From Ruminococcus sp. (GTDB lineage: Bacteria > Bacillota > Clostridia > Oscillospirales > Ruminococcaceae), in NCBI GenBank assembly GCA_029060305.1, contig JAIDUG010000034.1, positions 53,540-117,539 on the forward strand: DNA of 64,000 nucleotides, in the 5' to 3' direction. A program made the position numbers and the translations under genes. Of this stretch, positions 33,801 through 42,234 are shown one piece after another. A model generated the notes under the pieces. That model ran no database searches and was not told where the DNA came from. It worked only from the letters and a program-made list of their open reading frames with translations. Numbering within the stretch: the first letter of the stretch is position 1; the number at the start of each line of letters is the position of its first letter.

Positions 33801-34039
33801 GTCCGAATATTGCCGACGAAATCGCTAACGGTGAAATCCAGCTCATTATCAACACTCCTGCCGGTAAGACAAGCTCACACGATGACAGTTATATCAGAAA
33901 ATCCGCTATCAAACACCGTGTACCTTATATGACTACTATGGCAGCTGCAAAGGCAAGTGCAGAGGGTATCAAAGCTATCAAGGAAAACAAACACTTCGGA
34001 GTAAAATCACTTCAGGCACATCATTCTGACATAAAGTAA
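30821..34039 (+). CDS. carB: Carbamoyl-phosphate synthase large subunit
   Basis: A 1072-residue protein of normal length that makes carbamoyl phosphate from bicarbonate, ammonia and two ATP, for pyrimidine and arginine synthesis. It contains two homologous ATP-grasp halves (about 1-400 and 550-930), each with a PxLGGQSGLN or QFGGQTPLN segment and a glycine-rich loop (GGAGGGM; GGRGME). The oligomerisation domain lies between them and the C-terminal allosteric MGS-like domain at about 935-1072. No carA is adjacent, so the glutaminase subunit is encoded elsewhere. RBS GGGAG. Confidence 0.97.
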   Translation: MPKRQDINKILIIGSGPIIIGQACEFDYSGTQACKALKNLGYEIVLVNSNPATIMTDPDIADITYVEPLNITRLTQIIEKERPDALLPNLGGQSGLNLCSELDKAGVLKKYGVQVIGVQVDAIERGEDRIEFKHTMDKLGIEMARSEVAYSVDEAVKIAEQLKYPVVLRPAYTMGGAGGGMVYNVDELKVVCARGLQASLVGQVLVEECVSGWEELELEVVRDSENNIITVCFIENIDPIGVHTGDSFCSAPMLTIPEDVQKELERQAYRIVESIEVIGGCNCQFARDPESGRIIVIEINPRTSRSSALASKATGFPIALVSAMLACGLTLKDIPCGKYGTLDKYTPDGDYVVIKFARWAFEKFKGAEDKLGTQMRAVGEVMSIGKTYKEAFQKAIRSLETGRYGLGFAKDFNSKSKEELLSMLRYPTSERQFIIYEALRKGATIDEIFELTKIKHWFLEQMLELVQEEEKLLTLKGSVPEKDVLKQAKLDGFSDRYLSSILEITEEEVRNARIGFGIKEAWEGVHVSGTQNAAYYYSTYHLEEDPSTASDKPKIMILGGGPNRIGQGIEFDYCCVHTALALKKLGFESIIVNCNPETVSTDYDTSDKLYFEPLTLEDVLSIHEKEKPLGVIAQFGGQTPLNLANDLKKYGVNILGTTPETIDLAEDRDHFRAMMDRLGIPMPEAGMAVNVDEALEIANKIGYPVMVRPSYVLGGRGMEIVHDDEMMRVYMSAAVGVTPDRPILIDRFLHHATECEADAISDGTNCFVPTVMEHIELAGVHSGDSACILPAKNLTQKQIETIKDYTKKIAVEMNVCGLMNMQYAIEDDTVYVLEANPRASRTVPLVSKVCSINMVQIATEIITAELTGKSSPVPALTDKVITHYGVKEAVFPFNMFQEVDPVLGPEMRSTGEVLGISNSFGEAYYKAQEATQTRLPEEGTVLLSVCDRDKPELIEIAKAFNELGFRIVATGKSYKMIKESGIPCEKIFKIYEGRPNIADEIANGEIQLIINTPAGKTSSHDDSYIRKSAIKHRVPYMTTMAAAKASAEGIKAIKENKHFGVKSLQAHHSDIK

Positions 34040-34052
34040 TATAAAATAAATT

Positions 34053-34083
34053 CTCCCTGTTATTTCCGGATAACAGGGAGTTT
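34053..34083 (+). terminator. Terminator after carB
   Basis: CTCCCTGTTA and TAACAGGGAG form a ten-pair stem around an eight-base loop; the T run is short (TTT), so termination may be partial. Confidence 0.65.
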
Positions 34084-34112
34084 CAATATAATTATAATTA
34101 AAGGAAACAACA

Positions 34113-34595
34113 ATGAATAATTTTAAAAATTTCAGCGATGATAAAAAAACAGCATTTCTTCTGGGACTGTCAATGAAAACAGTCTCACTTCTGCATAAAA
34201 CCGAACAAAGAAATATAGCGGAAAAAGCTATTGAATACTGCTGGAAATGGCTATGTAATAGAAATCCTGACGGCGATTTTCTGTATGAATTATTAGTGAA
34301 CGAACAAAATGGAATTACAATATTTGCTGAAAATACAGAAGATATTTCAGAACAGGCAGTATGGAACTGTATTATTGATTCAGTTGCATTTACAAGCCGA
34401 AAAGCGTACGAATATGAAAATTCAGAATGGTATCCTGAACCTATTGAATTGGTTTCTGATGAATTAATATATCATTTTATGGAATGTTATCATTACTGTT
34501 TTACAGACGATAAGTATATAAAAAATATTACAGAATATCTCAATTCTTCCGAAAATAAATCAGACTGGAAATATTTCCTTGACGAAATAATCTGA
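34113..34595 (+). CDS. Hypothetical helical protein, possibly Imm6-like
   Basis: A 160-residue, all-helical, acidic, Trp-rich protein without signal or membrane segment. The opening FSDDKKTAFLLGLSMKTVSLLH and the WYPEPIELVSDELIYHFMECYH segment recall small immunity proteins (Imm6 type) of polymorphic toxin systems. That is a weak impression, and no toxin gene is next to it. RBS AAAGGAAA. It follows carB at 73 bp with a leaky-looking terminator between them. Confidence 0.55.
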   Translation: MNNFKNFSDDKKTAFLLGLSMKTVSLLHKTEQRNIAEKAIEYCWKWLCNRNPDGDFLYELLVNEQNGITIFAENTEDISEQAVWNCIIDSVAFTSRKAYEYENSEWYPEPIELVSDELIYHFMECYHYCFTDDKYIKNITEYLNSSENKSDWKYFLDEII

Positions 34596-34719
34596 AAAAG
34601 TCCGGACTTTCAGATTTAAAAAATTCGGACTTTTTGGATAAAAAAGAAATTTACGTAAACAATAATGATACACTGCTGAAATTTCAATGCAGTGATTTCA
34701 CGTAAAGGACTTGATTTTT

Positions 34720-35154
34720 ATGAAAAAGATTTTATTGACCTGTTCCATATTGATGAGCTGTGTGGCACTTGTTTCGTGCGGAAATAATGATAACGATTCC
34801 TACTCGTCAGACAATGAAATTCTTACTACAGAATACGTCGCTCCCACAACGGAAAGAATAACTGAGGAAACAACAATCACCACTGACAGAGATGATGACC
34901 GTTATTACGACGACGACCATTACGATACTGATGACGACGGCAACGTTAATACTGATACAAGTGGGAGTAGTAATTCCGTTAAAGACCATGCAGAAGATGC
35001 AGTAGATGGTGTGGAAAATGCCGGTGAAGATATAGTTGACGGTGTAGGCGATGCAGCAGGTGAAATTATTGACGGTGCAGGGGACGCAGTCGATGATGTG
35101 ATTGACGGTCTTGACGGTGAAACAACTACCAATGAAGACAGCGAAAATCAGTAA
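34720..35154 (+). CDS. Small acidic lipoprotein with Asp/Ala/Gly/Val repeats
   Basis: A 144-residue protein with signal peptide and lipobox Leu-Val-Ser-Cys. A Thr/Asp-rich linker leads to an Asp/Ala/Gly/Val-rich region in which near-11-residue units (for example EDIVDGVGDAA, GEIIDGAGDAV) are repeated about four times. The pattern predicts an acidic amphipathic helix on the cell surface. Start at 34720 is chosen for AAAGGAC and for the classic MKKI signal; an upstream in-frame TTG is less likely. Confidence 0.75.
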   Translation: MKKILLTCSILMSCVALVSCGNNDNDSYSSDNEILTTEYVAPTTERITEETTITTDRDDDRYYDDDHYDTDDDGNVNTDTSGSSNSVKDHAEDAVDGVENAGEDIVDGVGDAAGEIIDGAGDAVDDVIDGLDGETTTNEDSENQ

Positions 35155-35167
35155 TACAATAAAAATA

Positions 35168-35199
35168 GGGACTGCTTACAAAATGACAGTCCCATTTTT
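35168..35199. terminator. Bidirectional terminator between lipoprotein gene and pepV
   Basis: GGGACTG (35168-35174) and CAGTCCC (35187-35193) with A-rich and T-rich flanks between two converging genes. Confidence 0.8.
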
Positions 35200-35204
35200 T
35201 AATT

Positions 35205-36482
35205 TTATCCACATATTTCAATTATAGCTTCTGCCATGATTTCAGCGTTTTTCAGAAGATTTTCTTCAGTTATAAATTCATTTGCAGAGTGCATATTACC
35301 GTCCTCGTTTGGAAACTCTGCTCCGAAAGCAACTCCGCCGTCTATTTCATGGACGTAAGTTCCTCCGCCTATCGCAATACAACGTCCTTTATCACCTGTT
35401 ACACGTTCATAAACCCTTAACAACGACTGTACAAATTCGCTGTTTTGGTCAGTAACGTGCGGTTCTGTACCCTCACACGAATCAATCGTAAAACCTGCAT
35501 TTTCAAGGGATTTACATATAATTCCGCTGATTTCTTCAAACGTCCTGTCAAGCGGAAAACGAATGTCTATACCGCCTTTAATACCGGTTACTTTGTTGGC
35601 ATTCAGCATCGATAATACACAAGTCATTTTACCTGAAATATCATCTGAAAATCCTAATCCGCAAGATTTTCCGTCCGTTTCACCATGAGGAAAAAGCCGT
35701 GCAAGTCCGCACAATAAGGGATTCTTAAACTCTCTACTATATTCCTCAAGAAACTTTGTTATTGCATTTTCTCCCTTTTCGGGAGTGGAAGCGTGTGCGG
35801 ACTTTCCGTCACACAAAAACATCATATGTCCTTCATATCCTGCAACGCATTTTTCAGGCACAGCGTTTATGATTTTTCCGGAAACTATAATCAAATCGTC
35901 AAAAAACGGTGCTGAAAAATATACTCTAATCATACCTTTTTCTGCATTGATTACAGGATACTCTCCGTCAGGTGTGAAAACCATAGGCGGTAAATTTCTT
36001 TTTTTGCGATAGTACACAAGGTCTGCTGAACCGTTTTCCTCGTTTGTGCCAAATATTAACCGTACACCTTTTTTTAGTGGCTTACAAAGCTCGCTGACGG
36101 CTTTCAACGCAAACAAGGCAGATACAGCAGGTCCTTTGTCGTCGCACGTTCCACGCCCTATTAAACGCCCGTCTGAACGCTTGAGTATATAAGGGTCGCT
36201 GTCCCAACCTGTTCCCTCCGGTACAACGTCAAGGTGCGTCAGGATTGCCAAAGCCGGTTCTTTACTGTTGTAATCAGCAGAACCTACATAATTATCAATA
36301 TTTTCAACGATAAAGCCCATTTCCTCACATTTACGAAGCATACGTTGCAAAGCTTTTGCAGGCTTTTTTCCGAAAGGATATTCTCCGTTTGGCTTATTCT
36401 GAACACTTCTTACTGCGACGAGTTCAGCAAGAAAGTTAATCATTTCTTCACGGTGTTCCTCAAGATACTGTCTTATTGTCAT
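35205..36482 (-). CDS. pepV: M20-family dipeptidase, PepV-like
   Basis: A 425-residue zinc dipeptidase. Metal and catalytic landmarks are THLDVVPEGTGWDSDPY (His and catalytic Asp), GRGTCDDKGP (bridging Asp), GTNEENGSAD (Glu general base and zinc ligand) and a His in the C-terminal GNMHSANEFI. The catalytic half is split by a lid domain (about 180-320). It hydrolyses dipeptides, often Xaa-His, in the cytoplasm. It follows the ferredoxin gene by 23 bp and is probably the last gene of the surface-polymer operon's transcript, though unrelated in function. Confidence 0.85.
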   Translation of the reverse strand: MTIRQYLEEHREEMINFLAELVAVRSVQNKPNGEYPFGKKPAKALQRMLRKCEEMGFIVENIDNYVGSADYNSKEPALAILTHLDVVPEGTGWDSDPYILKRSDGRLIGRGTCDDKGPAVSALFALKAVSELCKPLKKGVRLIFGTNEENGSADLVYYRKKRNLPPMVFTPDGEYPVINAEKGMIRVYFSAPFFDDLIIVSGKIINAVPEKCVAGYEGHMMFLCDGKSAHASTPEKGENAITKFLEEYSREFKNPLLCGLARLFPHGETDGKSCGLGFSDDISGKMTCVLSMLNANKVTGIKGGIDIRFPLDRTFEEISGIICKSLENAGFTIDSCEGTEPHVTDQNSEFVQSLLRVYERVTGDKGRCIAIGGGTYVHEIDGGVAFGAEFPNEDGNMHSANEFITEENLLKNAEIMAEAIIEICG

Positions 36483-36505
36483 AATGCCCCCTGTAAATAT
36501 TATTG

Positions 36506-36721
36506 TTAATCCTCGTTTATCGTTCTTACATTTCTAATCGGACATACTTTTAAACATCTCTGACATTTTACGCACTTTGTTTCGTCAATAATTGGATATA
36601 CAAAACCTTCTATATCTTCTTCCATAGAAATGGCGTTTTTAGCACATACAGAATAACACGCTGTACAGCCACAACAAAGTTCCTTTCGCTCAAAAAGCAG
36701 AATTTTATTCTTTACACTCAT
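36506..36721 (-). CDS. Two-cluster ferredoxin-like protein
   Basis: A 71-residue 2[4Fe-4S] ferredoxin module. Cys motifs are CCGCTACYSVC (about 17-27) and CVKCQRCLKVCP. Its start overlaps the stop of the FrhB-like gene by 4 bp, so translation is coupled. In most polysaccharide loci this module is the N-terminus of the FrhB-like protein; here it is separate and placed after it. Confidence 0.88.
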   Translation of the reverse strand: MSVKNKILLFERKELCCGCTACYSVCAKNAISMEEDIEGFVYPIIDETKCVKCQRCLKVCPIRNVRTINED

Positions 36722-37692
36722 TTGATGAATCCTTTCACCAATTTTTTAAATTTACGGTATACTCTGCGAAAAATATTTACTTTGGTAAGATGATGTACGA
36801 TTTTCTCAAAATCCTTTCCGTCTTCCAACTGCTCAAAAAAGGAATCTCTTTTTTGAGGTCTCTTCACAGATACGGCAATACATGGATTTGCTTTAACTGC
36901 TCCCTCTAATTCTGCTTCTTTATAAGTCAGAGACGAAGCAATTTCATTAAATAATGACTTTCCCTTTTCTGTATGCAAAAGAATCAATGAAGTTCCTTTG
37001 TTATCGTCCATTTCGGGCTGTAAATTCCATACGCCCCAGTAATCGCCTACTGTAAGGTCTGTCTGACGTTCAGTCCCCTTGAATCTGCATTCATAACAGG
37101 AAGGACGCAGATACAGATTTGCAATCATTCCTTTCATATACGATACCTTTCGCTGATAGGTATAAGTCCGATTACCCAAGGAATCCTCAAACTCCCATGA
37201 ATAGTTACCGTGTGACCAGCCGGAAATTTTGTGTCGCATATTTACCTTTACAACCGGTTTGCCATTTCGTTTTCTGGAATCCAAATAAGAATGCCACGCC
37301 TTTCTTGACGGAATACCATGACATACAAAATCCATAACAATTAAATTATCCATAGGACAAGATACCAGCGTTAAATATTGAATCAAGCCTGCACACTGAC
37401 ATGGAGTTCCCACAAACAGTGTTTTTCTCTGATGCTTTAATGTATCAGCGATTTGACGAAATGTATCTCCCAAAGTGGATTCCACATATTTTGAACCCTG
37501 ACTATCACGTAATTCCTGTTCATTGCTGACAGCATAATGTCTTACATCTAAATTAGTATCATAACAGGCAGAATAGACAATGCCATTTTGTTTCAGAATA
37601 TATCTTGCAATCAGCGGATAGATACCACCTGAAGAACTGAGTTTGCGTTCATTTTTATCTTTGCTGTAACAGGCATAGGCAACAGTACCCAA
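36718..37692 (-). CDS. Coenzyme F420 hydrogenase/dehydrogenase beta-subunit-like protein
   Basis: A 324-residue flavin/iron-sulfur protein of the FrhB family. It has an N-terminal half ending at FVGTPCQCAGL and the C-terminal domain with SCYECRFKG and DLTVGDYWG. These proteins accompany pyruvyltransferases in clostridial polysaccharide clusters and probably reduce or oxidise a sugar or its substituent; the exact reaction is unknown. The usual N-terminal ferredoxin domain is missing and encoded by the next, overlapping gene. Start is TTG behind GGAGGTG. Confidence 0.8.
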   Translation of the reverse strand: MGTVAYACYSKDKNERKLSSSGGIYPLIARYILKQNGIVYSACYDTNLDVRHYAVSNEQELRDSQGSKYVESTLGDTFRQIADTLKHQRKTLFVGTPCQCAGLIQYLTLVSCPMDNLIVMDFVCHGIPSRKAWHSYLDSRKRNGKPVVKVNMRHKISGWSHGNYSWEFEDSLGNRTYTYQRKVSYMKGMIANLYLRPSCYECRFKGTERQTDLTVGDYWGVWNLQPEMDDNKGTSLILLHTEKGKSLFNEIASSLTYKEAELEGAVKANPCIAVSVKRPQKRDSFFEQLEDGKDFEKIVHHLTKVNIFRRVYRKFKKLVKGFIK

Positions 37693-37706
37693 ATGCTACA
37701 CCTCCA

Positions 37707-38009
37707 TTAAAATCCAATATATATTGCAATCTTCTGCTTATTTAACTTTTCCGTACACCATCTGAAAACCCGAATCACACAAACACTTTCGACCAGTGTG
37801 ATAAAAAATGTAACCGCAAAGCTGACAATCCATATTTCTGATAATGAAAAAATCACGAGCAGTTTATTTGATAACTTAATAAAGAAATAATGCACAAAAT
37901 AGATTCCGTAGGAATAATTTCCAAGATAAATCAGAAACTTATGTCTAAATGTATTCTGATTCTGTAAAGCCTCTACTTCTAACTGACGGCCAGATATTAT
38001 TTTTTTTCG
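37707..38009 (-). pseudogene. C-terminal remnant of an acyltransferase-3 family membrane protein
   Basis: The frame is open from 38009 but has no credible start and no N-terminal half. The visible part contains LGNYSYGIYFVHYFF, a hallmark of the C-terminal membrane segments of acyltransferase-3 (O-acetylase) proteins, then two more hydrophobic segments and a basic end. A full gene would be about 1 kb, so this is a 5'-truncated relic. It lies between the flippase and FrhB-like genes. Confidence 0.75.
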
Positions 38010-38039
38010 CTATATTGTCCCCCTTTCTTGTCTGTCAAA

Positions 38040-39605
38040 CTATTTATCAGCATTTCTTCTGATTTTTCTGATTAATATTTGGAATAATTTTTGGATTGGT
38101 TTCATAATCATCTGCTTTTCGTCGTCATTCATACCAATAAACCACATCGACAAGGAAAAACAAATGAAATATATAAATGCAAAAACAAAAAGTTTCATAA
38201 CACTATTAATCTCAACAAGTATCATAATCAGAGTACCGCAAATGACAGGAAAGATAAGTGCCGGAATAAATTTCAGAATGTTTTTCCAGAATGCCGGAAT
38301 ATCAAGTCCTATCTTATAATTATAATACCAGTTCATAAATAAGATATTACCCGCAGTCAGACTTATGGCTGTACCCATTGCCGCACCAATAGCACCATAT
38401 AATTTAATCAATGGAATGCTCAAAAAGATATTACCAATAGCAATAAAGAAGTAAACTACAGACCTGACTTTATGCATATTTTTAGCTCGTTGTATTTCAA
38501 TTCCCAAATTCTGAATTAAAGGAACGGTCACAGGAATAATAAGCCACAAGGCAATACCGTATGAAGCTTCATATCCGGCACCACCCCAAAAATGCATAAA
38601 CGGCTCACCAAAAAAAATAAAGCCCGACAGTACCAAACTCAAAATAATGAACTGAATACGTCCTATTCGGGAAAATAACTTTGAAAGCATTGTATTATCA
38701 TTGGTATCTGCTACAATTCTGTTTACCTTTGGGACAAATACAGAAGAAACGGACGACGAAAGCTGTACATACATTGTGTTAATCTGACCGCCGAGACCAT
38801 AAACAGCAGTCGCAGTTGTTCCAATCATTCTTCCAAGCAGGAATTTATCTACACTCCAGTTAATCTGGTCAATAATCTGATTGAGGAAAATGAAAAATGT
38901 AAATGCCCATATTTCCTTAAGCAGTGATACATCGAATCCTTTGAATTGAAAATGGACGTGTAACTTTTTGAAACTGAACCATATGTTTGAAATTAACTTA
39001 GATACGGTCAATAACGTTGTTACTGCAACCATACCGACAGAGCCATAACCCATAATCAAAAGTGGCAGTGTAAGAAAAGGATTAAGTAAATTCTGCAAAA
39101 CTGTCAGTAATCTTTGGAAAAAGAATCTTTCATGTGCTGCTGTGAAACAATCAAAAACACTATTCGGAAATGTAATAGCAAGATTAATGACCATCATAAT
39201 CATCAGTGTTCGGGCAATAGAATACTCGTTTTCTGTCAGTCCGTCTGAGAAAATTGATTTGATATTAATGACCATAACACTGCCACATAGCAGACAGATT
39301 GCCGAAATTATCAGGAATATCGTCATAAACATTCCGTTCAGTTTTGCAATATCGTCATCTTTTTCCTGCACCTTATATCTTGAAAAATACCGCACATATG
39401 ATGCCGTAAATCCAAGGCTCAATAAGCTAAGGTAAGATACAACAGAATAAACAATCTGATAAGTACCATACTCACTTTGTCCCAACAGACGCAACATAAT
39501 AGGCGTATAAATCAGTGAACTAAGAATCTTAATCACTTCAGAAATATAAGATAAAATCACACCTGCTTTTTTTTGGTTTACCAATTGTTTAACCTCCAAC
39601 ATCAC
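38040..39605 (-). CDS. Wzx-type polysaccharide flippase
   Basis: A 521-residue MOP-superfamily protein with about 14 membrane segments, beginning LVNQKKAGVILSYISEVIKI. It should flip a lipid-linked repeat unit of the polymer made by this operon to the outer face of the membrane. Pairing with the Wzy-like protein two genes upstream supports a Wzx/Wzy-type pathway. RBS GGAGAAG. Confidence 0.87.
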   Translation of the reverse strand: MMLEVKQLVNQKKAGVILSYISEVIKILSSLIYTPIMLRLLGQSEYGTYQIVYSVVSYLSLLSLGFTASYVRYFSRYKVQEKDDDIAKLNGMFMTIFLIISAICLLCGSVMVINIKSIFSDGLTENEYSIARTLMIMMVINLAITFPNSVFDCFTAAHERFFFQRLLTVLQNLLNPFLTLPLLIMGYGSVGMVAVTTLLTVSKLISNIWFSFKKLHVHFQFKGFDVSLLKEIWAFTFFIFLNQIIDQINWSVDKFLLGRMIGTTATAVYGLGGQINTMYVQLSSSVSSVFVPKVNRIVADTNDNTMLSKLFSRIGRIQFIILSLVLSGFIFFGEPFMHFWGGAGYEASYGIALWLIIPVTVPLIQNLGIEIQRAKNMHKVRSVVYFFIAIGNIFLSIPLIKLYGAIGAAMGTAISLTAGNILFMNWYYNYKIGLDIPAFWKNILKFIPALIFPVICGTLIMILVEINSVMKLFVFAFIYFICFSLSMWFIGMNDDEKQMIMKPIQKLFQILIRKIRRNADK

Positions 39606-39651
39606 TATATCTTCTCCGAAAACTCAGACAAGACATAGTAAAGAATATTAT

Positions 39652-40815
39652 TTAGTCCTTCAATGCATCCGCAAGATACTGTTTAGATACTATGCGTTTT
39701 TCCTCCAGTCTTTTGTGAATAGCATCCATATCCCATTGAAAATAAGAAAGACCTTTTACGGTCTGTAAATCCGTCATTTTGTCTTGTTGTCCAATCGTTT
39801 TCAGATAGTCAAACAAGCGATTATTGATATTAAAAGTTTCCTTACGTTTTGTAACAAGAAATCTGGTAGAGAAGATAGTGGCAAAGGCAGTACCGTGAAA
39901 ACTGTCTGTAATGACATATTCAGCATTTGCAATCAGCCATATCCACTCATCCGGTGAACAATTATCAAGTCGTATATCGCCGAATCCATCATCAATGTGG
40001 GGCTTGTTTCCGGAAGCATTCGGCACGGTGACAATTGAAAGTTTCTCCTTGCTTGCTATTGCAGAAATCTGTTCACGGTCATTTTTACTGCCACCAAGCA
40101 TATATACAAAAATAAAACGTTCCGGCAGTTTACATCTCTCAGGCGGTGACATAACCTGCTCCCATTCACTTTTATCAAGTAATAATGTAGGGTCTAATGT
40201 ATGACATGAATTTGTAATACCGATTCCACGCAACATCTCTACTGAGGAAGCTTCCCTGACAGAAATATTCTGAAAATTCTCAAGACAACGTTTGACTTCT
40301 GCAATATTCTCTTCCGGAATCCAATCACGTCCGAAAGATGCGGCATAGGCAATTCTTTTAAAATTCTTCTGAGACTTAAAATCCAAAAAACGTGAACGTC
40401 TGATTTTATTATTCCATTGATACCATACTATATCTGAGCCTGTAATCATAACATCGAAATCGGAATTAATCAATTCTTCCCATGTCCAAGGACGGTCTGT
40501 CATACGTATATATTTTCTTGAAAATGCATTAAAACGCTTCATTCTCTCGCTTACACTCGAAGAGATTCCCGTCTTGTGTGTCAGTTTCAGATATTCCCTC
40601 TTTACCTTGCCCATTGCACGTTTGATAATGCTTACATTTTTTGTTTTTAGATAATCATTGAGTTTTCCAAAATAGAGCGACGTTGTGTCATACTGCGGAA
40701 AATTTTTTTGCAGATAAGCATTTAAGGCATAAGCCTGAAGCCTGTTACCATAATTTACATTCTGCATATCAAAACAGGAAATAATACCAATTTTTTTCTT
40801 CTCCAAATTCATCAC
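39652..40815 (-). CDS. Polysaccharide pyruvyl transferase family protein
   Basis: A 387-residue cytoplasmic enzyme of the CsaB/pyruvyltransferase family. It opens with KIGIISCFDMQNVNYGNRLQAYAL and has the family's C-terminal SFHGTAFATIF segment with a conserved His. It adds a pyruvate ketal from PEP to a sugar, giving the polymer negative charge. It sits in the operon between the Wzy-like and Wzx genes. Confidence 0.87.
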   Translation of the reverse strand: MMNLEKKKIGIISCFDMQNVNYGNRLQAYALNAYLQKNFPQYDTTSLYFGKLNDYLKTKNVSIIKRAMGKVKREYLKLTHKTGISSSVSERMKRFNAFSRKYIRMTDRPWTWEELINSDFDVMITGSDIVWYQWNNKIRRSRFLDFKSQKNFKRIAYAASFGRDWIPEENIAEVKRCLENFQNISVREASSVEMLRGIGITNSCHTLDPTLLLDKSEWEQVMSPPERCKLPERFIFVYMLGGSKNDREQISAIASKEKLSIVTVPNASGNKPHIDDGFGDIRLDNCSPDEWIWLIANAEYVITDSFHGTAFATIFSTRFLVTKRKETFNINNRLFDYLKTIGQQDKMTDLQTVKGLSYFQWDMDAIHKRLEEKRIVSKQYLADALKD

Positions 40816-40860
40816 CTAAAATTTATATTTTCTAATCAAAAAGTTCCTATGGTCATTTTG

Positions 40861-42201
40861 CTATTCCTTGACCAAAAAGGTATATAACTTATGTTCAATT
40901 GCAGATTTTGAAAATTCATAATATCTGACAGTACACAGTGCATAAAGCAACACACTGCAAATCATTGACGAAGAATTATAAAACGGTTGGGTATAAATCG
41001 AAAGAATAATAAAACACAATACCATAAGCAACGGAAACGTAAACCTTTTATAATTCCTTGCAAAGCTAAAATAAGCCGTGCTGAACAGAAAAAACAGATA
41101 CAATAATCCGCCAAGACACAAATAAGAACCGAAATCCGCTTGTCCGAAATGTACAAATCCCAATGTATCAGCTCTGTTGAGATACAAACCAAGACCATAT
41201 CCGAAAATACTATGAAAAGGGTCTGACAAGCCAAACATAATCATACCAATACGCTCACCGCTACCTTTAACATGGTCAGGGTCATTGTAGCCCTCACTGA
41301 ATTTATCAATTATCAGGTCAATATTTTCACGAATCATATCCACATAGGTATAGGCAAAATATGCTACTGCCCCTACAATCACAATAACCATACTGATACC
41401 TAAAAGGTTTCTGAGTTGTTTTATGATAGAGTAATTTTTTGAGAGCTTTCCTTCACTACCAGCAATATAATAGCATACCACAAAAAGCATCAACATCAGA
41501 TAAAATCCTTTATTGTCGTTCTGTGCGGAAACCCAACACGAAAAAATCAAAACAAAGCCATCATATAACAGCAAAAACATTTTATATTTTTTGTCGCACC
41601 AAATCTGCATATACATAAAATTGTACAAAATCAGGAATACAGAATACAATGCTAAAACCGGAGTTCCATACATACCGAAAGTACCGCTAATCAGGTCAGG
41701 CATATAGGTAATTCCAGCCAAGCTGATATGATAGCCGGCAAGACGATAATGTCCTTGTATTTGCAGAATAAGTACAGGAATATTGATAAGAAAATATAAA
41801 TTGAAAAGCAAAAAACCTTTCCGGAGCAATTTAAACACAAGAGAACGATTATACTTCAGCAGATTGCAAACATAAAGAATAATTAAAAGCGTACGAAGAA
41901 GACGGTACAGATTTCTTAGTGCAAAGCCCATAGTACCGCCCAACAATAACAAATTGAAAAACGGATAGATGATAAACAGTGCAATACTTACAAGAAGAGA
42001 GGGAACTGCATAATTACGATAGTTTACAAATATATTTAACAACAGCAACCCGAATAATAAATCATTGATAGTGTCTGCAATACCAAGCCACCTGAATACC
42101 ATAAGTTGCATCATAAACATTGCTATAATGACAATATTCAGCAAACTCTTCAAATTGATTTTCAGAGTTTTAATAACAATTTTTCCTTCAAGAATATTCA
42201 A
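40861..42201 (-). CDS. Wzy-like O-antigen/capsule polymerase
   Basis: An integral membrane protein of about 446 residues with 11-12 hydrophobic segments and a large extracellular loop containing GSGERIGMIMFGLSDPFHSIFGYGLG. That is the kind of loop seen in O-antigen polymerases. Sequence identity in this family is low, so the call rests on topology and operon context. I place the start at TTG 42201 behind AGAGGAG; a GTG at 42219 overlaps that RBS and is less likely. Confidence 0.7.
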   Translation of the reverse strand: MNILEGKIVIKTLKINLKSLLNIVIIAMFMMQLMVFRWLGIADTINDLLFGLLLLNIFVNYRNYAVPSLLVSIALFIIYPFFNLLLLGGTMGFALRNLYRLLRTLLIILYVCNLLKYNRSLVFKLLRKGFLLFNLYFLINIPVLILQIQGHYRLAGYHISLAGITYMPDLISGTFGMYGTPVLALYSVFLILYNFMYMQIWCDKKYKMFLLLYDGFVLIFSCWVSAQNDNKGFYLMLMLFVVCYYIAGSEGKLSKNYSIIKQLRNLLGISMVIVIVGAVAYFAYTYVDMIRENIDLIIDKFSEGYNDPDHVKGSGERIGMIMFGLSDPFHSIFGYGLGLYLNRADTLGFVHFGQADFGSYLCLGGLLYLFFLFSTAYFSFARNYKRFTFPLLMVLCFIILSIYTQPFYNSSSMICSVLLYALCTVRYYEFSKSAIEHKLYTFLVKE

Positions 42202-42234
42202 TCCATCACTCCTCTGCACCTGTTTATCAGTATA

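Noticed and set aside
34113..34595. Toxin-immunity module
   Set aside because: The protein has an immunity-protein look, but no toxin, secretion substrate or second immunity gene is adjacent, so only a hypothetical call is made.
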